A stretch of DNA of 40,850 nt from Flavobacteriales bacterium UBA1993 (GTDB lineage Bacteria; Bacteroidota; Bacteroidia; Flavobacteriales_G; Salibacteraceae), in contig DDCZ01000033.1 of NCBI GenBank assembly GCA_002336485.1, positions 1 to 40,850 on the forward strand. Reading direction: 5' to 3'. Below are positions 25,580 to 32,907 of this stretch, in pieces. The notes under the pieces were generated by a model. That model had not been told where the DNA came from. It did not search any database and worked only from the letters and a program-made list of their open reading frames with translations. A program made the position numbers and the translations under genes. Every line of letters begins with the position of its first letter. The first letter of the stretch is position 1.

Positions 25580-26404
25580 ATGCGACTACCCCTATGCGCG
25601 CTTATTCTTATTTCATCCCTTGTATCTGAGGCTCAGTCAGTATGCGATTGTGACTCTACGTTTACGTTTATCTATAGCAAGTGGGGCGCTGTAAACAACA
25701 TGAGCTATCACAGCAATAAGAACGAGCGTAAAATGGATGTTTATGAGCGCGCTGAGTTTGATTTTGTTGTACAACGCAAGCCTTTCAAAGTGGCTGGCGT
25801 GATGACTGAAAAGCGCCATCGCTTGCTATACGACTCAGAATTAAACCCAATGGAAGCATTGTATATCCCGAGCGGATTTCCATATACAAATCTCTGGTTG
25901 GATGTGCATGGAAAGGTGTTTCGGGGCCTAAACCACTATACCATCTCCAACGCTGGGTGTGAATTCATATTTGGCATAATTCGCGACCAGTATCGAAAAA
26001 TCCCTGAAGATTTTGTGTGCAAGAAAGTGACTCGAAATGGCAAACCAGAAATTGAAATTTCTGCACAAACCAAGAGCTTCACCTTTTCAAGCTACATGGC
26101 CAAACCAGGAGAAACGGCGCTGAGCATCGCAGACAAGTTCAAAGTAATGGCCTACGTGCTGATTGAGTATAACGACGGCGTAGACAATTACACAGACGAT
26201 CTCGAAGGCACAAAACTCAAAATACCATCGCACTACGGTTCCAAAGTTAAGTTGGTTGTAAGCGCCGTGCACGGCATGCCAACAATCATTCATGTGGAAG
26301 ATCCAAAAGGTTTGTTAGAGCATTATGACTACACGAACTATAAGTTCAATCTGACCCTTCCCGAAAACTATTTCACTGAATCGTATTTAGACGACCTCGA
26401 TTAA
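25580..26404 (+). CDS. Secreted DUF1571 protein with a C-terminal LysM-like segment
   Basis: The ATG at 25580 gives 274 residues with a signal peptide MRLPLCALILISSLVSEAQS; the frame extends 19 codons upstream without a reason to use them. The first 150 mature residues fit DUF1571: KMDVYERAEFDFVVQRKPFKVAG, then GFPYTNLWLDVHGKVFRGLNHYTI and CEFIFGIIRDQ. A LysM-like segment follows (MAKPGETALSIADKFKVMAYVLIEYN...LEGTKLKIPS), a fold that usually binds peptidoglycan, and then a short tail. It is probably a periplasmic or outer-membrane-associated wall-binding protein. The stop codon is one base from the haemoglobin gene's ATG, so the two are coupled. Confidence 0.8.
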   Translation: MRLPLCALILISSLVSEAQSVCDCDSTFTFIYSKWGAVNNMSYHSNKNERKMDVYERAEFDFVVQRKPFKVAGVMTEKRHRLLYDSELNPMEALYIPSGFPYTNLWLDVHGKVFRGLNHYTISNAGCEFIFGIIRDQYRKIPEDFVCKKVTRNGKPEIEISAQTKSFTFSSYMAKPGETALSIADKFKVMAYVLIEYNDGVDNYTDDLEGTKLKIPSHYGSKVKLVVSAVHGMPTIIHVEDPKGLLEHYDYTNYKFNLTLPENYFTESYLDDLD

Positions 26405-26405
26405 G

Positions 26406-26786
26406 ATGGCGCAGCGCACCGACATCACTACGAAGGCCGATATAAAGTTGCTTCTCGACACATTCTATAAAAAGGCGATGCACGATCCCGAAATCGGAGT
26501 CTTCTTCACCGAAGTGGTTGAGCTCGATCTTCAAACGCATATGCCTAGGATGTACATATTTTGGGAGGCTGTCTTGTTCGGTAAAAGCGAGTATCGAGGC
26601 GATCCCATGAAGAAGCATGTTGACCTCAACAACAAAAAGACAATGGAGAAAGCACACTTTGACCGCTGGATCCAGATGTTTCACCAAACGGTAGATGAAT
26701 TCTTTGTTGGCCAAACGGCGGAGCTTGCCAAAACGCGCGCCCTTTCCATCGCTACAGTGATGCAGATAAAAATCGCCCAGCAATAG
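26406..26786 (+). CDS. Group III truncated haemoglobin
   Basis: This 126-residue haem protein has the 2-on-2 globin layout of group III: the helix B motif F-Y-K-K-A-M-H-D-P-E-I-G with a Tyr at position B10, and the proximal His84 in K-A-H-F-D-R-W. Group III truncated haemoglobins bind O2, NO or related ligands; the physiological role varies and is often linked to nitrosative stress or microaerobic life. There is no signal peptide, so it is cytoplasmic. It begins one base after the DUF1571 stop codon and converges on the TIGR01777 epimerase gene with a 20-base gap. Confidence 0.93.
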   Translation: MAQRTDITTKADIKLLLDTFYKKAMHDPEIGVFFTEVVELDLQTHMPRMYIFWEAVLFGKSEYRGDPMKKHVDLNNKKTMEKAHFDRWIQMFHQTVDEFFVGQTAELAKTRALSIATVMQIKIAQQ

Positions 26787-26797
26787 GCCGAGCGATT
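26771..26797 (-). terminator. Possible terminator of the epimerase unit
   Basis: On the minus strand an AATCGC arm (26792-26797) pairs with GCGATT (26771-26776), with an inner CC/GG pairing and a bulge, and a short T-run follows (TTTTT). It lies ten bases after the epimerase stop codon and overlaps the 3' end of the haemoglobin gene. Confidence 0.45.
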
Positions 26798-26806
26798 CTT
26801 ACTAAA

Positions 26807-27763
26807 TCAAACTGTGCCCAGCTTTGTCTCGACCGCGAACATCGGCTTGGCTAGTAGATCTGCAAAGGCCTTTTCAAGGGCTGGAAACTCCCACTGAAAA
26901 CCAGCTTGTTCCAAACGCTCCGGTTTCACCCATCTGCTTTTTAGCAGAAGTTCGGTTTCGGTTCCTATGATCATTGCCCCTATTTCCAGCAACCATTTTG
27001 GACTCGGTATTCCGAATGGAACATCAAGCGCACTGCGCAACATCCTCATCATGGTATGGTTCTGAACTTGCTCTGGTGCTGCAACATTGAAGACGCCCTC
27101 TAACTCATTGTTTTCCACAACAAATTGAACCGCACGGCAAAAATCGAAGGCATGTATCCAACTAAACATTTGCTCTCCATTTCCGTGTTTACCACCAGCC
27201 CCGAGGCGCGCCATGGTCTTTAGCGGAACAAATGCGCCCCCTTCGTTGCCCAAAACGATGGTTGTTCTAAGCGCTGCTTTTCGAACCAGCGGTAGCTCGA
27301 ATCCAAAAAACATACGCTCCCATTTCTGGCAAACATCAACACTAAATCCTTCTCCTAACTCACCATCGGCCTCAGTCATGGGGCGGTCTTCTGCGTGTCT
27401 ATAAATGGTTCCAGACGTGGCATTAATCCAAGTCTTTGGAGGTTTCTCCATCTTCAACATGGCCAGTCCAAGTGCTCTTGTAGAGTTAAGTCTAGAGTCG
27501 TAAATCCGCCGTCGATTCTTCGTGGTATATCTGCAATCAACAGACTTGCCACTCAGGTTTATCAAGGCATCGGCACCTTTGAGGTAATTCACCCAGTCTC
27601 CCAAACTTTGTCCGTCCCAGTGTACATATTCTACACCTTGTTTTGCTTTAGACTCGCCTCGAGTAAGGATTATTACCTGATGGTCTTGATCTCTAAAATG
27701 TCTGGTCAAGATTTCACCTAGGAAACCCGTCCCTCCTGCTATAATTATTCTTTGCGGTTTCAT
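26807..27763 (-). CDS. TIGR01777-family NAD(P)-dependent epimerase
   Basis: This 318-residue atypical short-chain dehydrogenase has the dinucleotide-binding G-G-T-G-F-L-G at residues 10-16. The family-typical G-A-D-A-L-I-N-L-S-G-K-S and RRRIYDSRLNSTRALG follow, and the C-terminal DUF1731 segment ends LEQAGFQWEFPALEKAFADLL. Related proteins include plant SulA/YfcH-type epimerases; the substrate of the family is mostly unknown. Its start overlaps the stop of the upstream membrane protein gene by four bases. The unit is headed by a GbsR/MarR regulator and membrane proteins, so a role in envelope or lipid-related metabolism is possible. Confidence 0.92.
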   Translation of the reverse strand: MKPQRIIIAGGTGFLGEILTRHFRDQDHQVIILTRGESKAKQGVEYVHWDGQSLGDWVNYLKGADALINLSGKSVDCRYTTKNRRRIYDSRLNSTRALGLAMLKMEKPPKTWINATSGTIYRHAEDRPMTEADGELGEGFSVDVCQKWERMFFGFELPLVRKAALRTTIVLGNEGGAFVPLKTMARLGAGGKHGNGEQMFSWIHAFDFCRAVQFVVENNELEGVFNVAAPEQVQNHTMMRMLRSALDVPFGIPSPKWLLEIGAMIIGTETELLLKSRWVKPERLEQAGFQWEFPALEKAFADLLAKPMFAVETKLGTV

Positions 27764-28200
27764 TGTGTTGTGGTTTTACGGAATTGACTAAAGAACTTCT
27801 TATGGTCAATTGGTCTGACTATAAGCGTGGTTCCTACTACAGCAAAGCCCCCAACGATGGCCATGTAAGTCCACGGATTCCCGTCTGTGACTCCTATGAA
27901 ATAGGTGGCTATTAGGTATGCAGCAGTCAGTGCAAGGTGCAACCCGATGATAAAGTTTCTCGGGTCTTGCGTTTTCCCATCTTGCCCCCATCGAATGCCG
28001 CTCAGCATTATCAAGGTATAGGGCAATGAAAGGACTATGGCAACGGCACAAACAAGTCCCGCGAACGCGAAGGGGAATCCCAACTCATCGAGCTTCATTT
28101 CACCGTCGAAAAGCAGATATAATGTAACTACCAAAGCTCCAAGCAGTCCTGCGAGTATAATAGTCGCGATCCAGTTAAAAAGAAACGTTTTAATTGTCAT
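27760..28200 (-). CDS. Four-helix integral membrane protein of unknown function
   Basis: The 146-residue product has four hydrophobic segments: about residues 8-31, 41-66, 84-104 and 112-130, and a basic C-terminal tail (R-P-I-D-H-K-K-F...). No catalytic motif is seen and I do not recognise the family. It overlaps the epimerase by four bases and lies 26 bases after the preceding membrane protein gene, all in one orientation. Confidence 0.75.
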   Translation of the reverse strand: MTIKTFLFNWIATIILAGLLGALVVTLYLLFDGEMKLDELGFPFAFAGLVCAVAIVLSLPYTLIMLSGIRWGQDGKTQDPRNFIIGLHLALTAAYLIATYFIGVTDGNPWTYMAIVGGFAVVGTTLIVRPIDHKKFFSQFRKTTTQ

Positions 28201-28226
28201 GATTTCTCACTTTTAGTGATGTACGA

Positions 28227-28661
28227 TTAGATCGTGGGTTTTGTCTGTATCATTCGTTCAGTCAACACTTGATGCTCTTTGCTCTTGCGCTTGCCTCTAA
28301 AGAAAAGGAAGAGGTTCAAGAAAAGCATAATACCGAGGTAGATACTGAACCCACCAAGCTTCTTACTCAGAACTTCAATCATTTCCTGAGTTCCGAAAAG
28401 CTCGGCACCACCAAGGTCGATCCGCAAGATCAGGAGTGCAAAACCTAAGTTGAGCAAATAAAATCCCATTTCGAAGAGTCGGTTCGTTGCATTCGCAATT
28501 TCCTCTCTGCCTCGAAAGATATCGACCATAAACACACGGCCATTTTTAAATAGCACCCTGGCTACATAATATGTGAGCAAAAGGGCGATGGGTAAATAGA
28601 TTAGATACGCCCTAATGATCATTTTAGGGTCAATTACTGTGGTTATTTCTAGCGTTTCCAT
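28227..28661 (-). CDS. Small integral membrane protein, paralogue of the next gene upstream
   Basis: The protein has 144 residues and four predicted helices at about 15-38, 62-84, 88-100 (weak) and 104-124, with a basic C-terminal tail. The segment VARVLFKNGRVFMVDIFRGR...NRLFEMGFYLLNLGFALLIL aligns with VGWVFYVNGIHYILDVFKNE...NRFLLIGYYLINLGYVAVSL of the adjacent gene, so the two derive from a tandem duplication. I do not recognise the family. It is 13 bases after that paralogue, within the GbsR-linked unit. Confidence 0.75.
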   Translation of the reverse strand: METLEITTVIDPKMIIRAYLIYLPIALLLTYYVARVLFKNGRVFMVDIFRGREEIANATNRLFEMGFYLLNLGFALLILRIDLGGAELFGTQEMIEVLSKKLGGFSIYLGIMLFLNLFLFFRGKRKSKEHQVLTERMIQTKPTI

Positions 28662-28674
28662 GATAGTTGATTAT

Positions 28675-29031
28675 TTAATTGTTTGTAAAAAATCGTTTTG
28701 CCAACGGCACCCAGATCATGTTCATGTAGTGCATTAATGCGAGTCCAAGCACAATGAAAGCGGTGCGTTCAGCTAATAATTCAATAAGTTGATGATGGGC
28801 GGTTATCGCTGGCCAATAGCTCAGGCTCACTGCTACGTATCCAAGGTTGATGAGGTAGTACCCAATGAGTAGGAACCGATTCACCATTTGAGCTAAGTCA
28901 TTTTCGTTCTTGAATACATCCAATATGTAGTGGATGCCATTTACATAAAACACCCACCCCACTCTAAAGACAATGAATGCGGTTATGCCTCCGTAGACAC
29001 TATAGGCCAATATGTTCAAGTTTTCATCCAT
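28675..29031 (-). CDS. Small integral membrane protein, paralogue of the downstream gene
   Basis: This 118-residue protein has helices at about 10-30, 53-73 and 88-108. The conserved core N-G-x-x-x-x-x-D-V/I-F...N-R-F/L...G-Y/F-Y-L-I/L-N-L-G is shared with the neighbouring 144-residue protein, which has a longer C-terminal tail. It is the first gene after the GbsR/MarR regulator, 54 bases downstream, and that gap holds an inverted repeat. The function is unknown. Confidence 0.75.
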   Translation of the reverse strand: MDENLNILAYSVYGGITAFIVFRVGWVFYVNGIHYILDVFKNENDLAQMVNRFLLIGYYLINLGYVAVSLSYWPAITAHHQLIELLAERTAFIVLGLALMHYMNMIWVPLAKRFFTNN

Positions 29032-29042
29032 TTCTATTCTTT

Positions 29043-29073
29043 CTATAGTTTCAATAATTTGTGAAACTTATAG
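29043..29073 (-). promoter_or_regulatory. Inverted repeat between regulator gene and membrane-protein genes (candidate operator)
   Basis: CTATAGTTTCA at 29043-29053 and TGAAACTTATAG at 29062-29073 are reverse complements except for one extra T, around an eight-base spacer. It lies between the GbsR/MarR gene stop and the first membrane protein start, where an operator for that regulator or an mRNA hairpin would be expected. Confidence 0.45.
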
Positions 29074-29085
29074 TTCAAAAAAAAC

Positions 29086-29586
29086 CTATTTCATTAAGGT
29101 TAAAAGCGTTTTGTAAAACCAGTTCTCATCGGATCGAATGAACTTATCCAAGGTGGTATCGGCCTTGCCGGTGAAGTCTTCCAATTCACCCATCATTCGA
29201 TTAAATTCATCTACTTCTGCTCCTGTTCCTTTCACTTCCTTCACCTGATCCAATACTTCCAAAATTGGCTCCACCTCTCTTCTTTTTCGTTCTTTGGCTA
29301 TTTGGCGAGCAACCTGCCAGATGTCCTTACCTGCTTGGAAATACTCCTTGCGCTCACCGGGAACGAGCTCTTTTGTGATCAAGCCCCAATCCATCAACGC
29401 ACGCACATTCATATTGGCATTGCCTCTACTTATCTTGAGTTGATCCATGATCTCTTCTGTGGTCAATGGATCGACACTTACTATAAGCAACGCATGGATT
29501 TGGCTCATGGTCCGATTGATGCCCCAGCTACTGCCTAAGGTTCCCCATGCCTGAATAAATTTTGCTTTTGCTTCTTCCAATTCCAT
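29086..29586 (-). CDS. GbsR/MarR-family transcriptional regulator
   Basis: This 166-residue protein is typical of the GbsR subgroup. It begins MELEEAKAKFIQAWGTLGSSWGINRT, continues with a winged helix-turn-helix at about residues 28-85 (ALLIVSVDPLTTEEIMDQLKISRGNANMNVRALMDWGLI), and ends in a helical dimerisation region. B. subtilis GbsR senses choline; the ligand here is unknown. It is followed on the same strand by membrane protein genes and an epimerase, which it probably controls, perhaps together with itself. The promoter at 29591-29621 is an excellent match and would start transcription at or next to the start codon. Confidence 0.93.
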   Translation of the reverse strand: MELEEAKAKFIQAWGTLGSSWGINRTMSQIHALLIVSVDPLTTEEIMDQLKISRGNANMNVRALMDWGLITKELVPGERKEYFQAGKDIWQVARQIAKERKRREVEPILEVLDQVKEVKGTGAEVDEFNRMMGELEDFTGKADTTLDKFIRSDENWFYKTLLTLMK

Positions 29587-29590
29587 GTCA

Positions 29591-29621
29591 CAAATATATA
29601 CACGCTTATTAAACTTTCAAA
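29591..29621 (-). promoter_or_regulatory. Strong Bacteroidota-type promoter of the GbsR/MarR gene
   Basis: On the minus strand TTTG (29618-29621) and TATATTTG (29591-29598) are separated by exactly 19 bases, a full match to TTTG-N19-TAnnTTTG. The ATG at 29586 is four bases downstream of the -7 box. Confidence 0.8.
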
Positions 29622-29677
29622 TATTTCTGAAAATAAATTTCCATTTGATTTTCGATCGTAGTTTTCATCTTTATCGC

Positions 29678-30604
29678 ATGAGAATCACGACGCGAATTAC
29701 CCTCGTTACTGAACAACGCTTTGTGGCACCAGTCAATCCAGATTGGTTCTACAAACAAGTAATCCATGAGGACGCGCTATTGGTTAATGCGTTAGAATCC
29801 CTAGGATTTGAAGTGAATCGCGTTGGATGGGATGATTCAACCTATGATTGGAATAAATCTCACTTCATAGTTTTCCGAGCCATTTGGGACTACTTCCATC
29901 GTTACGCTGAGTTTAAGCCTTGGTTGAGCTTGGTTCAGACAAAGACGAGCGTAATCAACCAGCCCGAAATCATTGAATGGAATATTGACAAGCACTATTT
30001 AATGGATCTAGAAAATGCAGGCCTCAATATTCCACCCACCACATACATCTCAACGGGAGATATGCGCACCCTAGAAGTCATTTGCGCAGAAAGTGGCTGG
30101 AACCATTTTGTATTAAAACCCGCCATTTCTGGCGGCGGTAGGCATACATATCAATTTGACTTGGAAGGTGTTTCGAAGTACAAGGACATTTACAACCAAC
30201 TTGTTTCTCAAGAATCCATGATCCTCCAAGAGTTTCAAGACAATGTTCCCGTTAAAGGCGAAATATCACTAATGGTGTTTGGGGGAAAATTCAGTCATGC
30301 CATATTAAAGAAGGCTAAGGTGGGCGACTTCCGAGTTCAGGATGACTTTGGCGGAACCGTGCATCCATATCATGCATCGGCAGAAGAAATTAGGTATGCG
30401 GAAGAAGTAATCAAAGCATCGCCGTACAATCCGGTTTATGCTCGTGTGGACGCGCTTTGGGACAACAGCGGCGAGCTAGCTTTGGCTGAGCTTGAGCTTA
30501 TTGAACCAGAACTTTGGTTTCGCGAGGATGAGCATTCGGCTTCCCGCTTTGCCTCTGCCCTTTCAGCATACATTGATTCCTCGGCTATGTCAGATGCACC
30601 CTAG
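29678..30604 (+). CDS. ATP-grasp ligase (glutathione-synthetase/RimK-like fold)
   Basis: The ATG at 29678 gives 308 residues (MRITTRITLVTEQRF); an upstream extension to 29585 overlaps the promoter of the divergent regulator gene and is rejected. The pre-ATP-grasp domain covers about 1-100. The ATP-grasp domain follows, with the nucleotide-binding HFVLKPAISGGGRHTY, the QEFQDNVPVKGEISLMVFGG strand pair, and the metal-binding VYARVDALWDNSGELALAELELIEPELWF with its Asp and Glu residues. Such enzymes join a carboxylate to an amine, thiol or hydroxyl with ATP; relatives include cycloserine synthetase DcsG and glutathione synthetase. The substrate is unknown. It converges on the next gene with three bases between. 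Confidence 0.88.
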   Translation: MRITTRITLVTEQRFVAPVNPDWFYKQVIHEDALLVNALESLGFEVNRVGWDDSTYDWNKSHFIVFRAIWDYFHRYAEFKPWLSLVQTKTSVINQPEIIEWNIDKHYLMDLENAGLNIPPTTYISTGDMRTLEVICAESGWNHFVLKPAISGGGRHTYQFDLEGVSKYKDIYNQLVSQESMILQEFQDNVPVKGEISLMVFGGKFSHAILKKAKVGDFRVQDDFGGTVHPYHASAEEIRYAEEVIKASPYNPVYARVDALWDNSGELALAELELIEPELWFREDEHSASRFASALSAYIDSSAMSDAP

Positions 30605-30607
30605 GAA

Positions 30608-31153
30608 TCATTCGAGCTTTTGATTTACCGTGGAAATAAAGGTGAAGTCTGCCTTTCGCACTCCACCTGTCTCGATCAACTTCACATGTTTTTGATCTCC
30701 CATTATGGCAACAATTTTCAATACGTCATCTATCTCTTGAAATGCGCGACAATCAACCCCAATCAATTCGCCTCCATCTTCCATGCGCCGCGAAATGAAC
30801 TGGGCATTGCCGCCAGCGCTGTTAAACTCCATGGATACAAAGTTCATCTTGACCTTGGCAGAATCAACATAAAAGGAAATTCCCTTTTCTAAATACGATC
30901 GATACTTCGATTCAAGCCCCTGCTGCCCAAGCTCTTTCAGATTAAAATCAGAATACTTCGCCTTCAAAGTGTTCATAGCTTGAACATTGGATGCTTTAAC
31001 GTCCATTACCCAATATCCATTCATGAAACTCGCTCGTACCATTGGCGTTTGAGAGAAAGCATTTACAGACATCAAAAGGCAAATAGCAAATAGCAACAAA
31101 CGCCCAGAGACTCTGATTCTGTTTGAAGATGACCTAGTCTTGAAACGCTGCAT
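30608..31153 (-). CDS. Small secreted protein of unknown function
   Basis: An ATG at 31153 gives 181 residues with a long basic n-region followed by a hydrophobic stretch (GRLLLFAICLLMSVNAFSQ), a likely signal peptide; a start at 31201 is possible but lies deep in the bestrophin gene. The mature part (MVRASFMNGYWVMDVKASN...FISTVNQKLE) has mixed alpha/beta character and one cysteine (GVDCRAF). I recognise no family. It overlaps the end of the bestrophin gene by 20 bases and is probably co-transcribed with it. Confidence 0.7.
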   Translation of the reverse strand: MQRFKTRSSSNRIRVSGRLLLFAICLLMSVNAFSQTPMVRASFMNGYWVMDVKASNVQAMNTLKAKYSDFNLKELGQQGLESKYRSYLEKGISFYVDSAKVKMNFVSMEFNSAGGNAQFISRRMEDGGELIGVDCRAFQEIDDVLKIVAIMGDQKHVKLIETGGVRKADFTFISTVNQKLE

Positions 31154-32069
31154 TGTAATGGGTAAATTGAATTGGGTGTGGTTCCGGAATATCTTCTTCA
31201 TCGAGTATTTGCCTTAGGTCAATTTCAATACTCTTACACAGGGTACTCATGGGGGTGTCAGACGCTCGATTTTCGAAAGGCTCTTCCGTAATAGCACCTG
31301 ATTTATCTAAAATATGGAAGACAAAGGATATAGCAGCGCTAAGCGGAATTACCTCCCAGTACATCTGCTCTAACAACGAGAAAGGGAGAATCAATAAGAA
31401 TAGTTGGAGAAACAGCCGGGTGAAATAGTTGTAGTAATAAGGAAACACTGTGTTCTTAATACGCTCGGCCTTTCCCTGCAATTCATAAAACTCCCGCAAC
31501 TGGCTATTTAGCTCAATGCGCGAAAAGTCGTTGATGTATCCCTTCCGATAAATGAACTGCAGTTTTTTCGACTGCATATTTACGATCTGGGCGGGCACAT
31601 TTTTGAAGGTTCTAACTTTCGCTCGCTCGTCCGGCGTCAGAAACACATCCAATACCTCGTAATCCATTTGTCGTCTCAGGCGCATACGCAATGCATTAAT
31701 CCAAGCCAGGTGGCGATAGACGAATCGTTTACGTTCTTCCCTTAATTCGTCGTTGATCTGTTCTGAGTCAGCAAAACTTGTGACCTCCATTGCCCAGGTG
31801 CGACTCGCATTGACAATTCCGCCCCAAATCTTTCGTGCTTCCCACCACCGATCATACGCGGAACTGTTTCGAAAACCAAGAAAAATTGCGAGCGCTACAC
31901 CTACGATACTTACTGGTGCCACTGGAATAGAAACTCCCTTAAATCCCATTATGTGATACAAAACAAACGCCCCTATGCTGATGACAAAAAACCAAACGAT
32001 TGGCCTTAGGTTATTTCGGACGATTCCATATACCTGCGTTTTAAAATCCTTAGAAAAGTATAGTAGCAT
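31134..32069 (-). CDS. Bestrophin-family membrane channel (UPF0187)
   Basis: The 311-residue protein has two N-terminal transmembrane helices (about 25-43 and 48-66), the family signature F-L-G-F-R-N-S-S-A-Y-D-R-W-W-E-A-R-K-I-W-G at about 64-84, and further helices near 205-245. Bacterial bestrophins form pentameric channels, usually cation-selective in characterised bacterial cases. The protein is of normal length. It has 250 bases of non-coding DNA upstream and is followed by an overlapping small secreted protein gene. Confidence 0.92.
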   Translation of the reverse strand: MLLYFSKDFKTQVYGIVRNNLRPIVWFFVISIGAFVLYHIMGFKGVSIPVAPVSIVGVALAIFLGFRNSSAYDRWWEARKIWGGIVNASRTWAMEVTSFADSEQINDELREERKRFVYRHLAWINALRMRLRRQMDYEVLDVFLTPDERAKVRTFKNVPAQIVNMQSKKLQFIYRKGYINDFSRIELNSQLREFYELQGKAERIKNTVFPYYYNYFTRLFLQLFLLILPFSLLEQMYWEVIPLSAAISFVFHILDKSGAITEEPFENRASDTPMSTLCKSIEIDLRQILDEEDIPEPHPIQFTHYNAAFQD

Positions 32070-32319
32070 CGATAAATTTTATGACTGACAATAGTGGAAA
32101 TTTCTATCAAGTAAGACCAATAAATGGGACGAAAGTTTACTCAGACTCAATTTTATTCATAATTATACCCTAAGCCTCACGCCTGATTGTCCCGCATGGC
32201 ATGTTAGTGATCGCCTCAACCCGATGGAATCTCGCCTAAATCATTTTTGAAGCATGAATCAGTTAACGCTAGAAGTGCATTTCACACACTTATCCTTGAG
32301 TCAAAGTCACAGTATCATT
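32070..32319. other. Intergenic stretch between coaE and the bestrophin gene
   Basis: These 250 bases hold no reading frame of note. I see no clear TAnnTTTG promoter on either strand and no hairpin with a T-run. It should contain the bestrophin promoter and the end of the coaE transcript. Confidence 0.6.
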
Positions 32320-32907
32320 TTAGCGCCTCAACTTAAAATGGAGGTCTACTACCTGTGGTATAACAGCCGCTTCACCATTGTTATTTATCTGTAGCGTGGC
32401 CTTAGCCAACCGTTGCTCATCAGTCCATTGATTCGCAATTCTCTTCTTTACCGTGTCTCTTGAAACGCCATCACGCTGCATAGTACGTTTAACCCTTACT
32501 TCAAGATCTGCTTCTACTACAATAACTTCATCGCAATCTCCATGCGTATTTGACTCAAATAGAATGGCAGATTCGCGAATGCAATAGGCTTTGCCTGATG
32601 CAAGCTGATTGCCATACCAAGCGATAAAGGACCGAGATACCGCTGGGTGAATTATGGCGTTGAGCTTTTCCAGTTTTTCTGGGTCACCAAATACAATTCC
32701 AGCAATCAAAGAGCGATTGGCCCTACCAGAATTGTAGGCATCACTGCCAAACAACTCGGAAACCGCTGCCCGTACGCTTTCATCGTGATCGAGTATGCTC
32801 CTGCCCGCTTCGTCGGCTGAAAAGACCGGTACGCCTAGTTGCACAAAAATGGACGCCACTAAAGACTTCCCACTTCCTATTCCACCCGTAAGCCCGATGG
32901 TTTTCAT
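32320..32907 (-). CDS. coaE: Dephospho-CoA kinase
   Basis: This 195-residue cytoplasmic kinase performs the last step of coenzyme A synthesis, phosphorylating the 3'-OH of dephospho-CoA. The P-loop G-G-I-G-S-G-K-S is at 8-15. P-V-F-S-A-D-E-A-G-R carries the conserved Asp after the first strand, and the lid region has RTMQRDGVSRDTVKKRIANQ. Length is standard. Its start overlaps the stop of the YbbR-domain gene by four bases (ATGA), at the end of a six-gene cluster conserved in Flavobacteriales. Confidence 0.95.
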   Translation of the reverse strand: MKTIGLTGGIGSGKSLVASIFVQLGVPVFSADEAGRSILDHDESVRAAVSELFGSDAYNSGRANRSLIAGIVFGDPEKLEKLNAIIHPAVSRSFIAWYGNQLASGKAYCIRESAILFESNTHGDCDEVIVVEADLEVRVKRTMQRDGVSRDTVKKRIANQWTDEQRLAKATLQINNNGEAAVIPQVVDLHFKLRR

